Positions 17,521-25,979 of a DNA stretch of 64,000 bases are shown here, piece after piece. Both the position numbers and the translations under genes were made by a program. The stretch's first letter is position 1. Each line of letters starts with the position of its first letter. Origin of the DNA: Pseudomonadota bacterium. Lineage in GTDB: Bacteria > Pseudomonadota > Gammaproteobacteria > Burkholderiales > Burkholderiaceae_C. The notes beneath the pieces are model-generated. The model was not told where the DNA came from and made no database searches. It was given only the letters and a program-made list of their open reading frames with translations. The stretch spans positions 1-64,000 of the forward strand of contig JAIUPH010000002.1 in assembly GCA_020161065.1 (NCBI GenBank), given 5' to 3'.

Positions 17521-18126
17521 ATGAGCACGCCCATCCGCTTCTACTTCGACTTCTCGTCGCCCTACTCCTACATCGCCAACGAATGGCTGGACGCGCTGGC
17601 CGCGCAACATGGCCGCGCGGTCGAGCGCCACGCCATCCTGCTGGGCGTGACCTTCCAGGCCGCCGAGCTGAAAAGCCCCGTGTCGTACCCGATCAAGCGT
17701 GAGTACTCGGTGCGCGACTTCGCGCGCTCGGCGCGCTTCCACGGGCTCGACTACAAGCTGCCCGACCCGTTCCCGATTCCCACGCAGAACGCCGCGCGCG
17801 TGTTCTGGTGGCTCAAGGACAGCCGCGGCGAGGCCGCCGCCGCCGCCTGGGCCAACGCCGGATTGCGCGCCGTGTTCCAGCGCGGCCTGCCGCTCAACGA
17901 CGCCGCCACGCTGAAGGCCGTGGCGGCCGAAGCCGGCATCGACCCCGCCGAGGCGGAAAGCGTCTGGAACGACCCCGTGTGGAAAGACCGCCTCAAGCGC
18001 GCCAACGAGGCCGCCATCGCCGCCGGCGTCTTCGGCGCGCCCTTCTTCATCGTCGACGGCGAGCCCTTCTGGGGCAACGACCGCCGGCCGCAGATCGAGC
18101 GCTGGGTGGCGTCAGGGGCGTTTTGA
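17521..18126 (+). CDS. DsbA-fold 2-hydroxychromene-2-carboxylate isomerase family protein
   Basis: A 201-residue cytosolic protein of the thioredoxin-fold HCCA isomerase / kappa-class GST family. It begins [14 protein letters not shown], where the serine replaces the Cys-containing site of DsbA, and ends with [20 protein letters not shown], the cis-Pro loop and substrate-binding tail. Relatives isomerise 2-hydroxychromene-2-carboxylate in naphthalene breakdown using glutathione. No other aromatic catabolic genes are nearby, so the true substrate is open. It stands alone, divergent from lipB. Confidence 0.8.
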   Translation: MSTPIRFYFDFSSPYSYIANEWLDALAAQHGRAVERHAILLGVTFQAAELKSPVSYPIKREYSVRDFARSARFHGLDYKLPDPFPIPTQNAARVFWWLKDSRGEAAAAAWANAGLRAVFQRGLPLNDAATLKAVAAEAGIDPAEAESVWNDPVWKDRLKRANEAAIAAGVFGAPFFIVDGEPFWGNDRRPQIERWVASGAF

Positions 18127-18144
18127 AGATCGCCGCGCCGCGGC

Positions 18145-20238
18145 TCAGACAAAGGCGCAGAAGCGCACGCCCTCGGCCAGCCAACCCTTGCTGATCATCT
18201 GCTGATACACCGCCTTGTCGGTGGTGAAGCGGTGGTTGGAGTCGTTGAACATCCAGCGGTTGTTGTAGACGCGGTAGACCGGCACCGAATCGCCCGGGCA
18301 AGTGCCGTCGGGCAGCGGCAGCTTGGCGTAGAAGCCGGTGCCTTCGTAGGTCCAGCCGGGGTCGAGCTTGACCTGCTCGCAGTCGTAGCCGCTGGCGATG
18401 TAGACGTGCGAGTTGGGCCCCCGGCCCGGCGTGCCGTAGAAGCGGCAGATCGGAATCGCGCCTTCGACCGCGCTGGTCCAGCCGTAGAAGTAGTCGCCGG
18501 TGTCCAGCCAGCCGTGGCCGGCCTCGCCGCGGTTGACGCCGGCGGCGTCGCTCTTCTTGCCGGTGCGGAAGTAGTGGTTCAGGTCTTCGTTGTAGAACTC
18601 GTAGACCAGTTGGTAGTCGGCCATCACCACCGCCACGCCGGCCGTCACCAGCGCGTTGGCGATGCCGCTGCCGCAGACCTTGAGCGTGTTGCACGACGAC
18701 GAGGCCGGGAACTCGCTGGCCGCCAGCTCGATGATGTAGCGCAGCTCTTCGCCGGCGAGCTGGTCGTTGAGCCCGAAGGCCAGGCTGGCAATGCCGGCGA
18801 CGTGCGGCGCCGCCATGCTGGTGCCCTGCTTGCGGCTGTAGCCATAGCCCGTCAGCGTCGTGTCGCCCAGCCCGACCGTGGAATAGATGCCGCCCGCGGC
18901 GCCATGGCGGTCCATGTCGCCGCCGGGCGCCGCCACCTGGCCGGCGAAGCTGTAGTTGCTGTAGGACGCCAGCTCGCCGCTGCGGTCCACCGCCACCACC
19001 GTCATCACGCCTTCGCAGTTGGCCGGGACATAATGCTCGAAATCATCGGAATCGTTGCCGGCCGCCACCACCAGCAGCGCGCCCTGGCCGCGCGCCTCGG
19101 CGATGGCATCGCGGTAGCTGCGCTGGCAGCCCGTCGGGCTGTAGCCGCCGAGGCTGAGGTTGATCACGTGCGCCGGGTGCGTGTTCTTGGGCACGCCGGG
19201 AACGTCGAGCCCCGCCGCCCAGCGGATGCCGTCGACGATGTCGGACACCGTGCCGCCGCAGCGCCCCAGCACGCGCACCGGCAGGATGCGCGTGTTCCAG
19301 TCGATGCCGGCCACGCCGAGGTTGTTGTCGCCGCCGGCGGCGATGATGCCGGCCACGTGGGTGCCGTGCCAGCTGCTGGACTCGGCGGCGCTGCCGCTGC
19401 CGCAGAGGCCGGCCGTGGTCCAGTCGCCGGGATCGGTGGCGTTGCCGTCGCGCCCGTTGCCGTCGTTGCCGTTGGAGGCGCTGGAAACGAAGTCGTAGCC
19501 CTGCAGCAGGCGCGACCCGAAGTCCGGGTGCGCGACCACGCCGCTGTCGACCACCGCGACGACCGTGGCCGTCGAGCCGATGAAGTACTCCCACAGCGCC
19601 GGCGCGTCGATCCCGCCGGGATAGCCTTGACTGGCGCCGCGCAGGTTCCACTGTTGGCTGAAGCCGGGGTCGTACGACAGCCGCCGGTGCTGCAGCAGCC
19701 AATCGGGCTCGGCCCGCTCCACCGCAGACAGCTGCGCCACCCGCTCGGCCAGCGCCGGCGCCACGCCGGGATCCACCTCGGCATCGAAACGGAAGACGAC
19801 CTGCCCGCCGCTCATCGGCCGCAGGTAGCTGAGCGCGACGCCGGCGGCAGCCGCGATGTCCGCCACCAGCGCCGCCGACGGCGCCTGCCCGGCCGCCAGC
19901 GCGCGGCGGCTTTCGGGGTCGCGCAGCCGCAGCACCAGGCCGACGGCGCGCGCCTGGCCTGCCGCCGGCACTGCCGCGGCCGGCGTTGCGGCCATCGCGC
20001 GCCGCATCAGCGCGGCGCGCTGCCGGCGCTGCGCCGCGGCCGCCACCTGCGGCTCGAAGCCCTGGCGGACGAGCACGCGGGCCAGGCGCTCGCGCAGGTT
20101 CTCGGCGGGCGAGGCCGTCGGGCCGGCGGCGGAATCGTCGGCGGCCAGGGCCGGCACTGCGACCAGACAAGCGGCCGCCAAGCCCAGCACTCGCGCCATC
20201 GAGCGAAAACCATTGCGGCGCTGCCGGCCTCGATTCAT
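18145..20238 (-). CDS. Secreted subtilisin-like serine protease (S8) with C-terminal repeat domain
   Basis: A 697-residue exported subtilase. It has a signal peptide (ending near ALAAD), a pro-region (about 35-190) and a catalytic domain (about 195-530) with Asp231 in VVDSG, His291 in HGTHVAG and Ser474 in GTSMAAPH. The C-terminal 155 residues (about 540-697) hold a two-fold repeat with YEFYNEDLNHYFRT and VYRVYNNR...NHRFTTD. This resembles the DUF5648 surface-adhesion-type module of secreted proteins. ATG 20238 is preferred to 20244 because GGGAG lies six bases before it. Six or more cysteines in the mature part suggest disulfides. It is probably released or surface-attached. Confidence 0.88.
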   Translation of the reverse strand: MNRGRQRRNGFRSMARVLGLAAACLVAVPALAADDSAAGPTASPAENLRERLARVLVRQGFEPQVAAAAQRRQRAALMRRAMAATPAAAVPAAGQARAVGLVLRLRDPESRRALAAGQAPSAALVADIAAAAGVALSYLRPMSGGQVVFRFDAEVDPGVAPALAERVAQLSAVERAEPDWLLQHRRLSYDPGFSQQWNLRGASQGYPGGIDAPALWEYFIGSTATVVAVVDSGVVAHPDFGSRLLQGYDFVSSASNGNDGNGRDGNATDPGDWTTAGLCGSGSAAESSSWHGTHVAGIIAAGGDNNLGVAGIDWNTRILPVRVLGRCGGTVSDIVDGIRWAAGLDVPGVPKNTHPAHVINLSLGGYSPTGCQRSYRDAIAEARGQGALLVVAAGNDSDDFEHYVPANCEGVMTVVAVDRSGELASYSNYSFAGQVAAPGGDMDRHGAAGGIYSTVGLGDTTLTGYGYSRKQGTSMAAPHVAGIASLAFGLNDQLAGEELRYIIELAASEFPASSSCNTLKVCGSGIANALVTAGVAVVMADYQLVYEFYNEDLNHYFRTGKKSDAAGVNRGEAGHGWLDTGDYFYGWTSAVEGAIPICRFYGTPGRGPNSHVYIASGYDCEQVKLDPGWTYEGTGFYAKLPLPDGTCPGDSVPVYRVYNNRWMFNDSNHRFTTDKAVYQQMISKGWLAEGVRFCAFV

Positions 20239-20318
20239 TGCCATCTCCCGGGTATGGCCCAAATTACAGCACGGCCTAACGTCCACTCAGCGGCGTCTGC
20301 CCCCTAGTCTGCAGCGGA

Positions 20319-21647
20319 TCATCCGTCCAGATCGGCACCATCGCGCCGCAACTGCTGCTGCAGCGCCGCGACGCTGAAGCGCCCGGCCACGCGCAGCGCG
20401 GCGGCGGTGCCGGCGGCCTGGCCCATCACGAAGCAGCCGCCGCTGGCGCGCGCGGCGCTCTGGCCGAGATGCTCCATCGACGCGCAGCGCCCGGCCACCA
20501 GCAGGTTGGCCACGTTCAGCGGCAGCAGCATGCGCCAGGGCAGGTGGTTGTAGGCGTTGTCGGCGTCGCGCGCAAAGCTCCATTCGATGCGGCCGGCCTC
20601 GTGGCGTTCGCAAGGCCAGGCGTTGAGGCCGATGACGTCGGGAAAGCGGGCGCCGCCGATCACGTCGTCGCCCGTCAGGCGGTAGGCGCCGGCGATGCGG
20701 CGCGATTCGCGGATGCCGACCTGCGGTGCGATCTCGCTGATCTCGGCGGCCTCAAAGCCCGGCACCTCGGCGCGCAGGAAACGCAGGTACTCGACGATCT
20801 GGCGCCGGCCCTCGACCTCGGCGGCGCTGAGCTGGCGCGCGTCGGTGGCGTCCACCGCCTGACCTCGATCGTTGGCCAACTGGGTGACGTTGGCGCGCCA
20901 TTCGCGCGGGTTGCGCTGCGGCCGCAGGATGGCGCCCTGGCGCGGAAAGCGGTAGCGGCCGGCGGCCTGGGCCTGCGCCATCAGCGCGTCGATGGCCTTG
21001 AACTCGCCCACCGCGGCGCGGGCGCGCTCGGCGTCGACGTTGCCGATGCGAAACATCGTGCTGGGGAATAGCGCGCTGCCCGCGCCGTCGCCCAGCTCGT
21101 AAGGCACGCCGGCGAAGTGCGCGAGGTCGGCGTCGCCCGAGGCGTCGATGAACTCGGCGGCGCGGATGGCGCGCCGGCCCGAGCGCGTCTCGACCAGCAG
21201 TGCGGCGATGCGCTCATCGGCCATCACCGCGCCGACCGCCAGCGCATGGAACAGCAGCGCCACGCCGGCGCCCAGCAGCCACTGGTCGGCGGCGCACTTG
21301 TAGGCCGCCACGTCGTAGCTGCGCACGCGGATGCGGCCTTGCAGCCCGTCCTGCGGCGCGTTGAGGCCGCCCAGGGCGTCGATGCGGTCGAGCAGCTCGT
21401 CGACCACGCCGCGCACCAGCGGCTGCATCTCGCCGCCGCGCCGGCCGTACAGCCCGGCGAAGTTGGTCACGCCGCCGGCCGTGCCCATGCCGCCGAGGAA
21501 GCCGTAACGTTCGACGAGCAGCGTGCGCGCGCCGCCGCGCGCGGCGCTCACCGCGGCGGCCAAGCCGGCCGGGCCGCCGCCGAGCACGCAGACGTCGTAG
21601 TCGCCGAAGACTTCCGTCAGCCGCGCCGGCTCGGCGATCGTGGTCAT
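20319..21647 (-). CDS. FAD-dependent oxidoreductase
   Basis: A 442-residue flavoprotein of the FAD_oxidored type. The dinucleotide-binding motif is VLGGGPAGLAAAVSAARGG near residue 21. ERYGFLGGMGTAGGVTNF follows and a second FAD contact, IDASGDADLA, occurs in the middle. A C-terminal GRCASMEHLGQSAARASGGCFVMGQAAG closes the fold. The substrate is unknown. Its ATG overlaps the stop of the Bug receptor gene (ATGA), so the protein may oxidise whatever that receptor binds. No signal peptide. Confidence 0.8.
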   Translation of the reverse strand: MTTIAEPARLTEVFGDYDVCVLGGGPAGLAAAVSAARGGARTLLVERYGFLGGMGTAGGVTNFAGLYGRRGGEMQPLVRGVVDELLDRIDALGGLNAPQDGLQGRIRVRSYDVAAYKCAADQWLLGAGVALLFHALAVGAVMADERIAALLVETRSGRRAIRAAEFIDASGDADLAHFAGVPYELGDGAGSALFPSTMFRIGNVDAERARAAVGEFKAIDALMAQAQAAGRYRFPRQGAILRPQRNPREWRANVTQLANDRGQAVDATDARQLSAAEVEGRRQIVEYLRFLRAEVPGFEAAEISEIAPQVGIRESRRIAGAYRLTGDDVIGGARFPDVIGLNAWPCERHEAGRIEWSFARDADNAYNHLPWRMLLPLNVANLLVAGRCASMEHLGQSAARASGGCFVMGQAAGTAAALRVAGRFSVAALQQQLRRDGADLDG

Positions 21648-22636
21648 TCAGCCTTGATGCCGCGCATCGCGATGATGCCGCCGAGGATCGCCGCTTCGTT
21701 CTTCACGCGCAGCTTCAGCGCTTCCGGCGCCGTGCCTTGCGCGGCCCAGCCGGCGCTGAACAGGCGCTGGCGCACCTCGGCCTCGCGCAGCGCGGCGGGC
21801 ACTTCGCGCGCCAGGCGCTCCTGCGCGGCGCGGCTCAAGGCCGCCGGGCCGACCAGCGCGGTCCAGACCTCGAGGTCGAAGTTGTTGACGCCGGCATCGC
21901 GCAGCGACGACAACTCGGGCGCCAGCGTGCTGCGGCCGGCGGTCAGGCCGATCGACTTGAGCTTGCCGGCCTTGATCTGCGGCAGTGCCAGGCCGGGCGG
22001 AATCAGCGCCATCTGCACCTGGTTCTGGATCAGCGCGGTGATGACGGCCGGGTTGCCGTTGTAGGGCACGTGCACGGCGTCGAAGTTGCCGGCGCGCAGC
22101 TTGAGGTATTCCACGCCCAGGTGGCCGACCGAGCCGATGCCCACCGAGCCGTAGTTCCACTTCGAGCCGGCATTGCGCGCGGCGAGGAAGAAGTCGTGCC
22201 CCGAGGGCTTGTCGGGCTGCGTCACCAGCACCAGCGGCGCGGTGGCCAGCAGCGACAGCAGGCTGAAGTCCTTGGCCGGGTCGAACGGCAGCTTGGGGTT
22301 GAGCTGCTTGGCCGAGGTGAGGTTGCCGTTGATCACCACGCCCAGCGTGTGATCGTCGCTGGCCTTGGCCACCAGGTCGGCGGCGATGTTGCCGCTGGCG
22401 CCGGCGCGGTTTTCAACCACCACGGTCTGGCCCAGGCGCTTGCCCAAGGCGTCGGCCAGGATGCGCGCCGCGATGTCGGGCGTGGAACCGGGCGGAAAGC
22501 CCACCAGGATGCGCAGCGGCCGGTTCGGCCAGGCGCCGCCCTGGGCCTGCGCCGCGGTGGCGCCCAGCATCAGCAGGGGCAAGGCGGCGACGGTCGCGCC
22601 GACCAGGCGGCGCCGCGAAGACTTCGATCGGGACAT
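21644..22636 (-). CDS. Bug-family (TctC) solute-binding receptor
   Basis: A 330-residue periplasmic receptor with a Tat-like N-terminus (SSRRRLVGA) and a signal peptide ending ATAAQAQ. The mature protein starts with the family pattern WPNRPLRILVGFPPGSTPDIAAR, then VVVENRAGASGNIAA and VHVPYNGNPAVITAL. Bug proteins bind carboxylates and related small acids for tripartite tricarboxylate transporters. Betaproteobacteria have very many orphan copies, and no TctA/TctB membrane genes are present here. A GGAG ribosome site lies nine bases before ATG 22636. It overlaps the FAD oxidoreductase gene. Confidence 0.9.
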   Translation of the reverse strand: MSRSKSSRRRLVGATVAALPLLMLGATAAQAQGGAWPNRPLRILVGFPPGSTPDIAARILADALGKRLGQTVVVENRAGASGNIAADLVAKASDDHTLGVVINGNLTSAKQLNPKLPFDPAKDFSLLSLLATAPLVLVTQPDKPSGHDFFLAARNAGSKWNYGSVGIGSVGHLGVEYLKLRAGNFDAVHVPYNGNPAVITALIQNQVQMALIPPGLALPQIKAGKLKSIGLTAGRSTLAPELSSLRDAGVNNFDLEVWTALVGPAALSRAAQERLAREVPAALREAEVRQRLFSAGWAAQGTAPEALKLRVKNEAAILGGIIAMRGIKAE

Positions 22637-22722
22637 GGACAACCACTCCAGCCAAAAAGGAAAAGGGGAACGCGCCATTGTGCGTCCCCCCAAATGGGCG
22701 GCCCGTCGACGGGCCACTGTGC

Positions 22723-23886
22723 TTACATGCGGCAGCCGCGGCCCGGGTCGGCCAGCGCCTTGACGGCGACGCCGCGCATCTCGTTGTTGTCGCCCTTGGC
22801 CTCGCGCAGGAAGATGTCCTGCACCGGGTTGTGCTGCGGGCTCAAAGTGAAGGCGCCGCGCGGGCTGTCGATGCGCACCTTGCGCATGGCGGCGACCATC
22901 GCGTCGCGCTGCTTGAAGTCGCCCTTCACCGCGGTGAGGCCGGCGGCCAGCAGTTGCGCGGCGTCGTAGCCCTGCACTGCGTAGACGTCGGCGTTGGACT
23001 TGTAGGTCAGCGCGTAGCTTTTGCGGAAGGCGTTGTTGCGCGGCGTGTCCAGGTTGTCGGCGTAGTGCAGCGTGCTCAGCACGCCCTGGCCGCTGGCGCC
23101 GGCGGCTTCGAGCGTGCCGTCGGTCAGGAAGCCGCTGGCCACCAGCGGCACGCTTTTCTTCAGCCCGGCGGCGTCGTAGTCCTTCAGGAACTTGGAAGCC
23201 GCGCCGCCGGCGAAGAAGGCGAACACCACGTCGGGCTTCTGCGCCGCGATCTCGGTCAGCAGCGCCTGGAACTCGACGTTGGGGAACGGCAGGCTCAGGT
23301 CCTTCACCACCTTGCCGCCGCCCTTCTCGAAGCCTTCGGTGAAGCCCTTCACCGTCTCGATGCCGGCGGCGTAGTTCCAGGTGATGGTCATCGCGCGCTT
23401 GTAGCCCTTGCCGGAGGCCACCACGCCGGCGGCGTAGCCGGGCTGCCAGTTGGTGAAGCTGGTGCGGAAGATGTTGGCCGCGCACTGCGCGCCGGTGATG
23501 GCATCGGCCCCGGCGTTGGGCACGATCAGCAGCGTGTTGCTCTCCTTGGCCGCGCGCGCCATGGCCAGCGCCACGCCGCTGTGCACGGTGCCCACCAGCA
23601 CGTCGACCTGGTCGCGCTTGATCAGCTTGTTGACGTTGTCGGTGGCCTTCGACGGCTCGCTCTCGTCGTCGACCTTGAAGTACTGGATGTCGCGCCCGCC
23701 GAGCTTGCCGCCGTGCTCCTGCACGTAGAGCTTGAAGCCCTTCTCGATGGCGTCGCCCAAGGCCGTGTAGGTGCCGGTGGCCGGCAGCATCAGCCCCACC
23801 TTCAGCGGCGCCTGCTGGGCCTGGGCCGGGGTGATCAGGGCGGCCAGCGCAAGGGCCGGCAGGGCAAGCTTGAAAGTCGGGGTCAC
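22723..23886 (-). CDS. LivK-type ABC transporter substrate-binding protein
   Basis: A 387-residue periplasmic binding protein of the branched-chain amino acid / aromatic acid class (type I fold). The signal peptide ends TPAQAQQ. The mature part opens with KVGLMLPATGTYTALGDAIEKGF, then SEPSKATDNVNKLI, VGTVHSGVALAMA and FRTSFTNWQPGYAAG. The open frame runs up to 23997, but GTG 23886 has GGAG six bases upstream and gives a clean signal peptide. No permease or ATPase genes are adjacent. It is the promoter-proximal gene of the likely three-gene minus-strand unit with the Bug receptor and the FAD enzyme. Confidence 0.85.
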   Translation of the reverse strand: MTPTFKLALPALALAALITPAQAQQAPLKVGLMLPATGTYTALGDAIEKGFKLYVQEHGGKLGGRDIQYFKVDDESEPSKATDNVNKLIKRDQVDVLVGTVHSGVALAMARAAKESNTLLIVPNAGADAITGAQCAANIFRTSFTNWQPGYAAGVVASGKGYKRAMTITWNYAAGIETVKGFTEGFEKGGGKVVKDLSLPFPNVEFQALLTEIAAQKPDVVFAFFAGGAASKFLKDYDAAGLKKSVPLVASGFLTDGTLEAAGASGQGVLSTLHYADNLDTPRNNAFRKSYALTYKSNADVYAVQGYDAAQLLAAGLTAVKGDFKQRDAMVAAMRKVRIDSPRGAFTLSPQHNPVQDIFLREAKGDNNEMRGVAVKALADPGRGCRM

Positions 23887-24023
23887 GGGAGTCTCCGCGG
23901 GGTTTGGATCACTCGGCAGCATGCACTGGAGTGCATGCCGGGGCAACGGGGGTTTGCCGGATACTGCGCGCCGCCCCGACCGCGCCCCTCTAACCACCGC
24001 CTTTAGCCGCCCCCTTCGCTTGC

Positions 24024-24683
24024 ATGCTGCTGCTGGGTTTCATCTGGGTGCTTGCCGCGCCGCTGCTGCTGCTGCTGCCGTTCGCCTTGCTGGCGCGGCT
24101 GCTGCATCGCGCGCGGCCGCAGTGGCCGCGGCGCGCGCGCTGGGGCTTGGCGGCGGCGCTGACCGCGGCCGCGGTGCTGGCGCTGTGGCTGCCGGCGCGG
24201 CTGCGCTTCGCGCAGCAGTGTGCAGCGCTCGGGGCGCCGCACATCGACGCGCGGGCGCAGGCCGACGGCTTCTTCCTCGACGACAGCACGGCCAACAGCT
24301 TCGGCATGCGCTACCTGCAAGAGGAAGGCTTCGCGTGGATCGAGGCGCGCAGCATCTACCGCCGCGGCGGCTTCACCCGCTACCGCAAGGCGGGCGAGCG
24401 CATCGAGGAGGAAGAGATCGACGCGCTGACCGCGGCCTACGTGGTGAAGTCGCAGCGCGAGGCGCAGCCCGGCGGCATCTCGACGCTGCGCACCACCGTC
24501 AGCGAACGCGCCAGCGGCCGCGTGCTGGCCAGCGCCGCCAGCGCGCGCTTCGACGGCGGCGCCGCCAAGTGGGTGCTGGGCATCTTCGGCGACGCGCAAT
24601 GCCCGAACCTGACGACGTCCGCCGGCAGCGCGGCATTCCGCGCGGAAAACCACCTGGCGCGCGACACGCTGCGCGGGCCGTGA
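24024..24683 (+). CDS. Hypothetical membrane-anchored protein
   Basis: A 219-residue protein with no family recognised. Two hydrophobic segments at the N-terminus (about 2-25 and 40-58), separated by a basic Arg-rich loop, are followed by a soluble domain of about 160 residues rich in charged residues. That domain has two cysteines (in FAQQCAALG and DAQCPN). The soluble part is probably periplasmic. It lies alone between the minus-strand receptor unit and ruvA, without overlap to either. Confidence 0.6.
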   Translation: MLLLGFIWVLAAPLLLLLPFALLARLLHRARPQWPRRARWGLAAALTAAAVLALWLPARLRFAQQCAALGAPHIDARAQADGFFLDDSTANSFGMRYLQEEGFAWIEARSIYRRGGFTRYRKAGERIEEEEIDALTAAYVVKSQREAQPGGISTLRTTVSERASGRVLASAASARFDGGAAKWVLGIFGDAQCPNLTTSAGSAAFRAENHLARDTLRGP

Positions 24684-24751
24684 CGGCGCGGCTTGGCGTC
24701 GCAGCCCGCGAACGAACGTCGCCGGCCCGGCGCCCGCCCGGCGCCGGCTCC

Positions 24752-24765
24752 GATAATCGCCGCCC
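24752..24765 (+). promoter_or_regulatory. Candidate leaderless promoter of ruvA (-10 GATAAT)
   Basis: GATAAT (24752-24757) is followed by eight bases and then the ruvA ATG, with no ribosome-binding sequence. It has the same layout as the promoter before the 737 gene. Confidence 0.4.
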
Positions 24766-25347
24766 ATGATCGGACGACTCAGCGGCGTGCTGGCCGCCAA
24801 GACCCCGCCGCAACTGCTGGTCGACGTGGCTGGCGTCGGCTACGAAGTCGACGTGCCGATGAGCACCTTCTACCAGCTCGGCGCCGTCGGCGAGCGCGTG
24901 GTGTTGCTGACGCACTTCGTCGTGCGCGAGGACGCGCAGGTGCTGTTCGGCTTTCTCACCGAGGCCGAGCGCCAGGCCTTCCGCCAGCTGGTGCGCATCA
25001 GCGGCGTCGGCCCGCGCACCGCGCTGGCCGTGCTGTCGGGCCTGAGCGTGGCCGAGCTGGCGCAGGCCGTCGCGCAGCAGCAAAGCGGCCGCCTCGTCAA
25101 GCTGCCGGGCATCGGCAAGAAGACGGCCGAGCGGCTGCTGCTGGAGTTGAAGGGCAAGCTCGGCCCCGACCTGGCGCTGCCGTCGGCCGGCGCCGCGACC
25201 GCCACCGAGGCCGGCAGCGACATCGTGCAGGCCCTGCTGGCGCTGGGCTACAACGAACGCGAGGCGCAGGCCGCGCTGAAGGCCTTGCCGGCCGAGGTGG
25301 GCGTCAGCGAGGGCATCAAGCTCGCGCTGAAGGCCTTGTCGCGCTGA
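24766..25347 (+). CDS. ruvA: Holliday junction DNA helicase subunit RuvA
   Basis: A 193-residue protein of normal length. Domain I ([12 protein letters not shown]...[13 protein letters not shown]) is an OB fold. Domain II holds two helix-hairpin-helix motifs ([16 protein letters not shown] and [20 protein letters not shown]). A flexible Ala-rich linker leads to domain III (about 145-193), which contacts RuvB. It binds four-way junctions as a tetramer and loads the RuvB motor. ruvB and ruvC are not adjacent in this window. Confidence 0.96.
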   Translation: MIGRLSGVLAAKTPPQLLVDVAGVGYEVDVPMSTFYQLGAVGERVVLLTHFVVREDAQVLFGFLTEAERQAFRQLVRISGVGPRTALAVLSGLSVAELAQAVAQQQSGRLVKLPGIGKKTAERLLLELKGKLGPDLALPSAGAATATEAGSDIVQALLALGYNEREAQAALKALPAEVGVSEGIKLALKALSR

Positions 25348-25366
25348 ACTCGATTCCGGGGCCGCC

Positions 25367-25798
25367 TTGATCATCCGTTATGCCGTGGAAGCGCAGGCCG
25401 CTCGCGCCGACCTCGATGCGGTGGACGCCGGGCTCGATGCCTTCAACGACGCCGAGCCCGAGCTGCGCCGGGTGCAGCCGCTGGCCGTGCTGGCGCGCGA
25501 TGCGCAGGGCCGCGTGCTGGGCGGCGCGCTGGGCCGCAGCTGGGGCGAATGCGCCGAGCTGCAGCAGTTGTGGGTGCACGACGAAGGCCGCCGCCGCGGC
25601 GTCGGCCGCCGGCTGATGGCGCTGTTCGAGGCCGAGGCCGCCGGCCGCGGCTGCCGGCTGGTCTACCTGGACACCTTCTCCTTCCACGCGCCGGACTTCT
25701 ACCGCAAGCTGGGTTACCAAGAGGTGCTGCAGACCGCGGGCTTCACCGGCGGCATCGTCAAGTTCACCTTCCACAAGACGCTGGCGCCATCGCCGTGA
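25367..25798 (+). CDS. GNAT-family N-acetyltransferase
   Basis: A 143-residue acetyl-CoA-dependent acetyltransferase. Motif A for acetyl-CoA pyrophosphate binding is RRRGVGRRLM, preceded by a strand ending LQQLWVHDEG. The C-terminal HAPDFYRKLGYQEV is the typical beta6-beta7 region with the tyrosine general acid. The acceptor is unknown. The start is TTG 25367; no better in-frame ATG exists and the ribosome site is weak. It follows ruvA by 19 bases and may be cotranscribed. Confidence 0.8.
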   Translation: MIIRYAVEAQAARADLDAVDAGLDAFNDAEPELRRVQPLAVLARDAQGRVLGGALGRSWGECAELQQLWVHDEGRRRGVGRRLMALFEAEAAGRGCRLVYLDTFSFHAPDFYRKLGYQEVLQTAGFTGGIVKFTFHKTLAPSP

Positions 25799-25848
25799 AG
25801 CGGCCGACGATCGCCGCGGCGCCGGCCCGCCTGCCAGACCACGCACCC

Positions 25849-25872
25849 GCCCACGCCCACGCCCACGCCCAC
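25849..25872 (+). repeat. GCCCAC hexanucleotide repeat (4 units)
   Basis: Four perfect GCCCAC units lie in the 181-bp gap between the GNAT and TonB-receptor genes. The remainder of that gap has no other recognised feature apart from the ribosome site of the receptor. Confidence 0.8.
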
Positions 25873-25979
25873 GCCCGGCATCCAAACCTATGATGCGTGC
25901 GTAAGACGTCATATCCCGCGGCCGCGCCGGCGCGCGTGGTCGAACGAGGTCGAGCGTCGAAACGGGAGGGAATGACGAC

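Noticed and set aside
25849-25872. CRISPR-like array in the GCCCAC repeat
   Set aside because: Units are 6 bp with no spacers; a simple sequence repeat.
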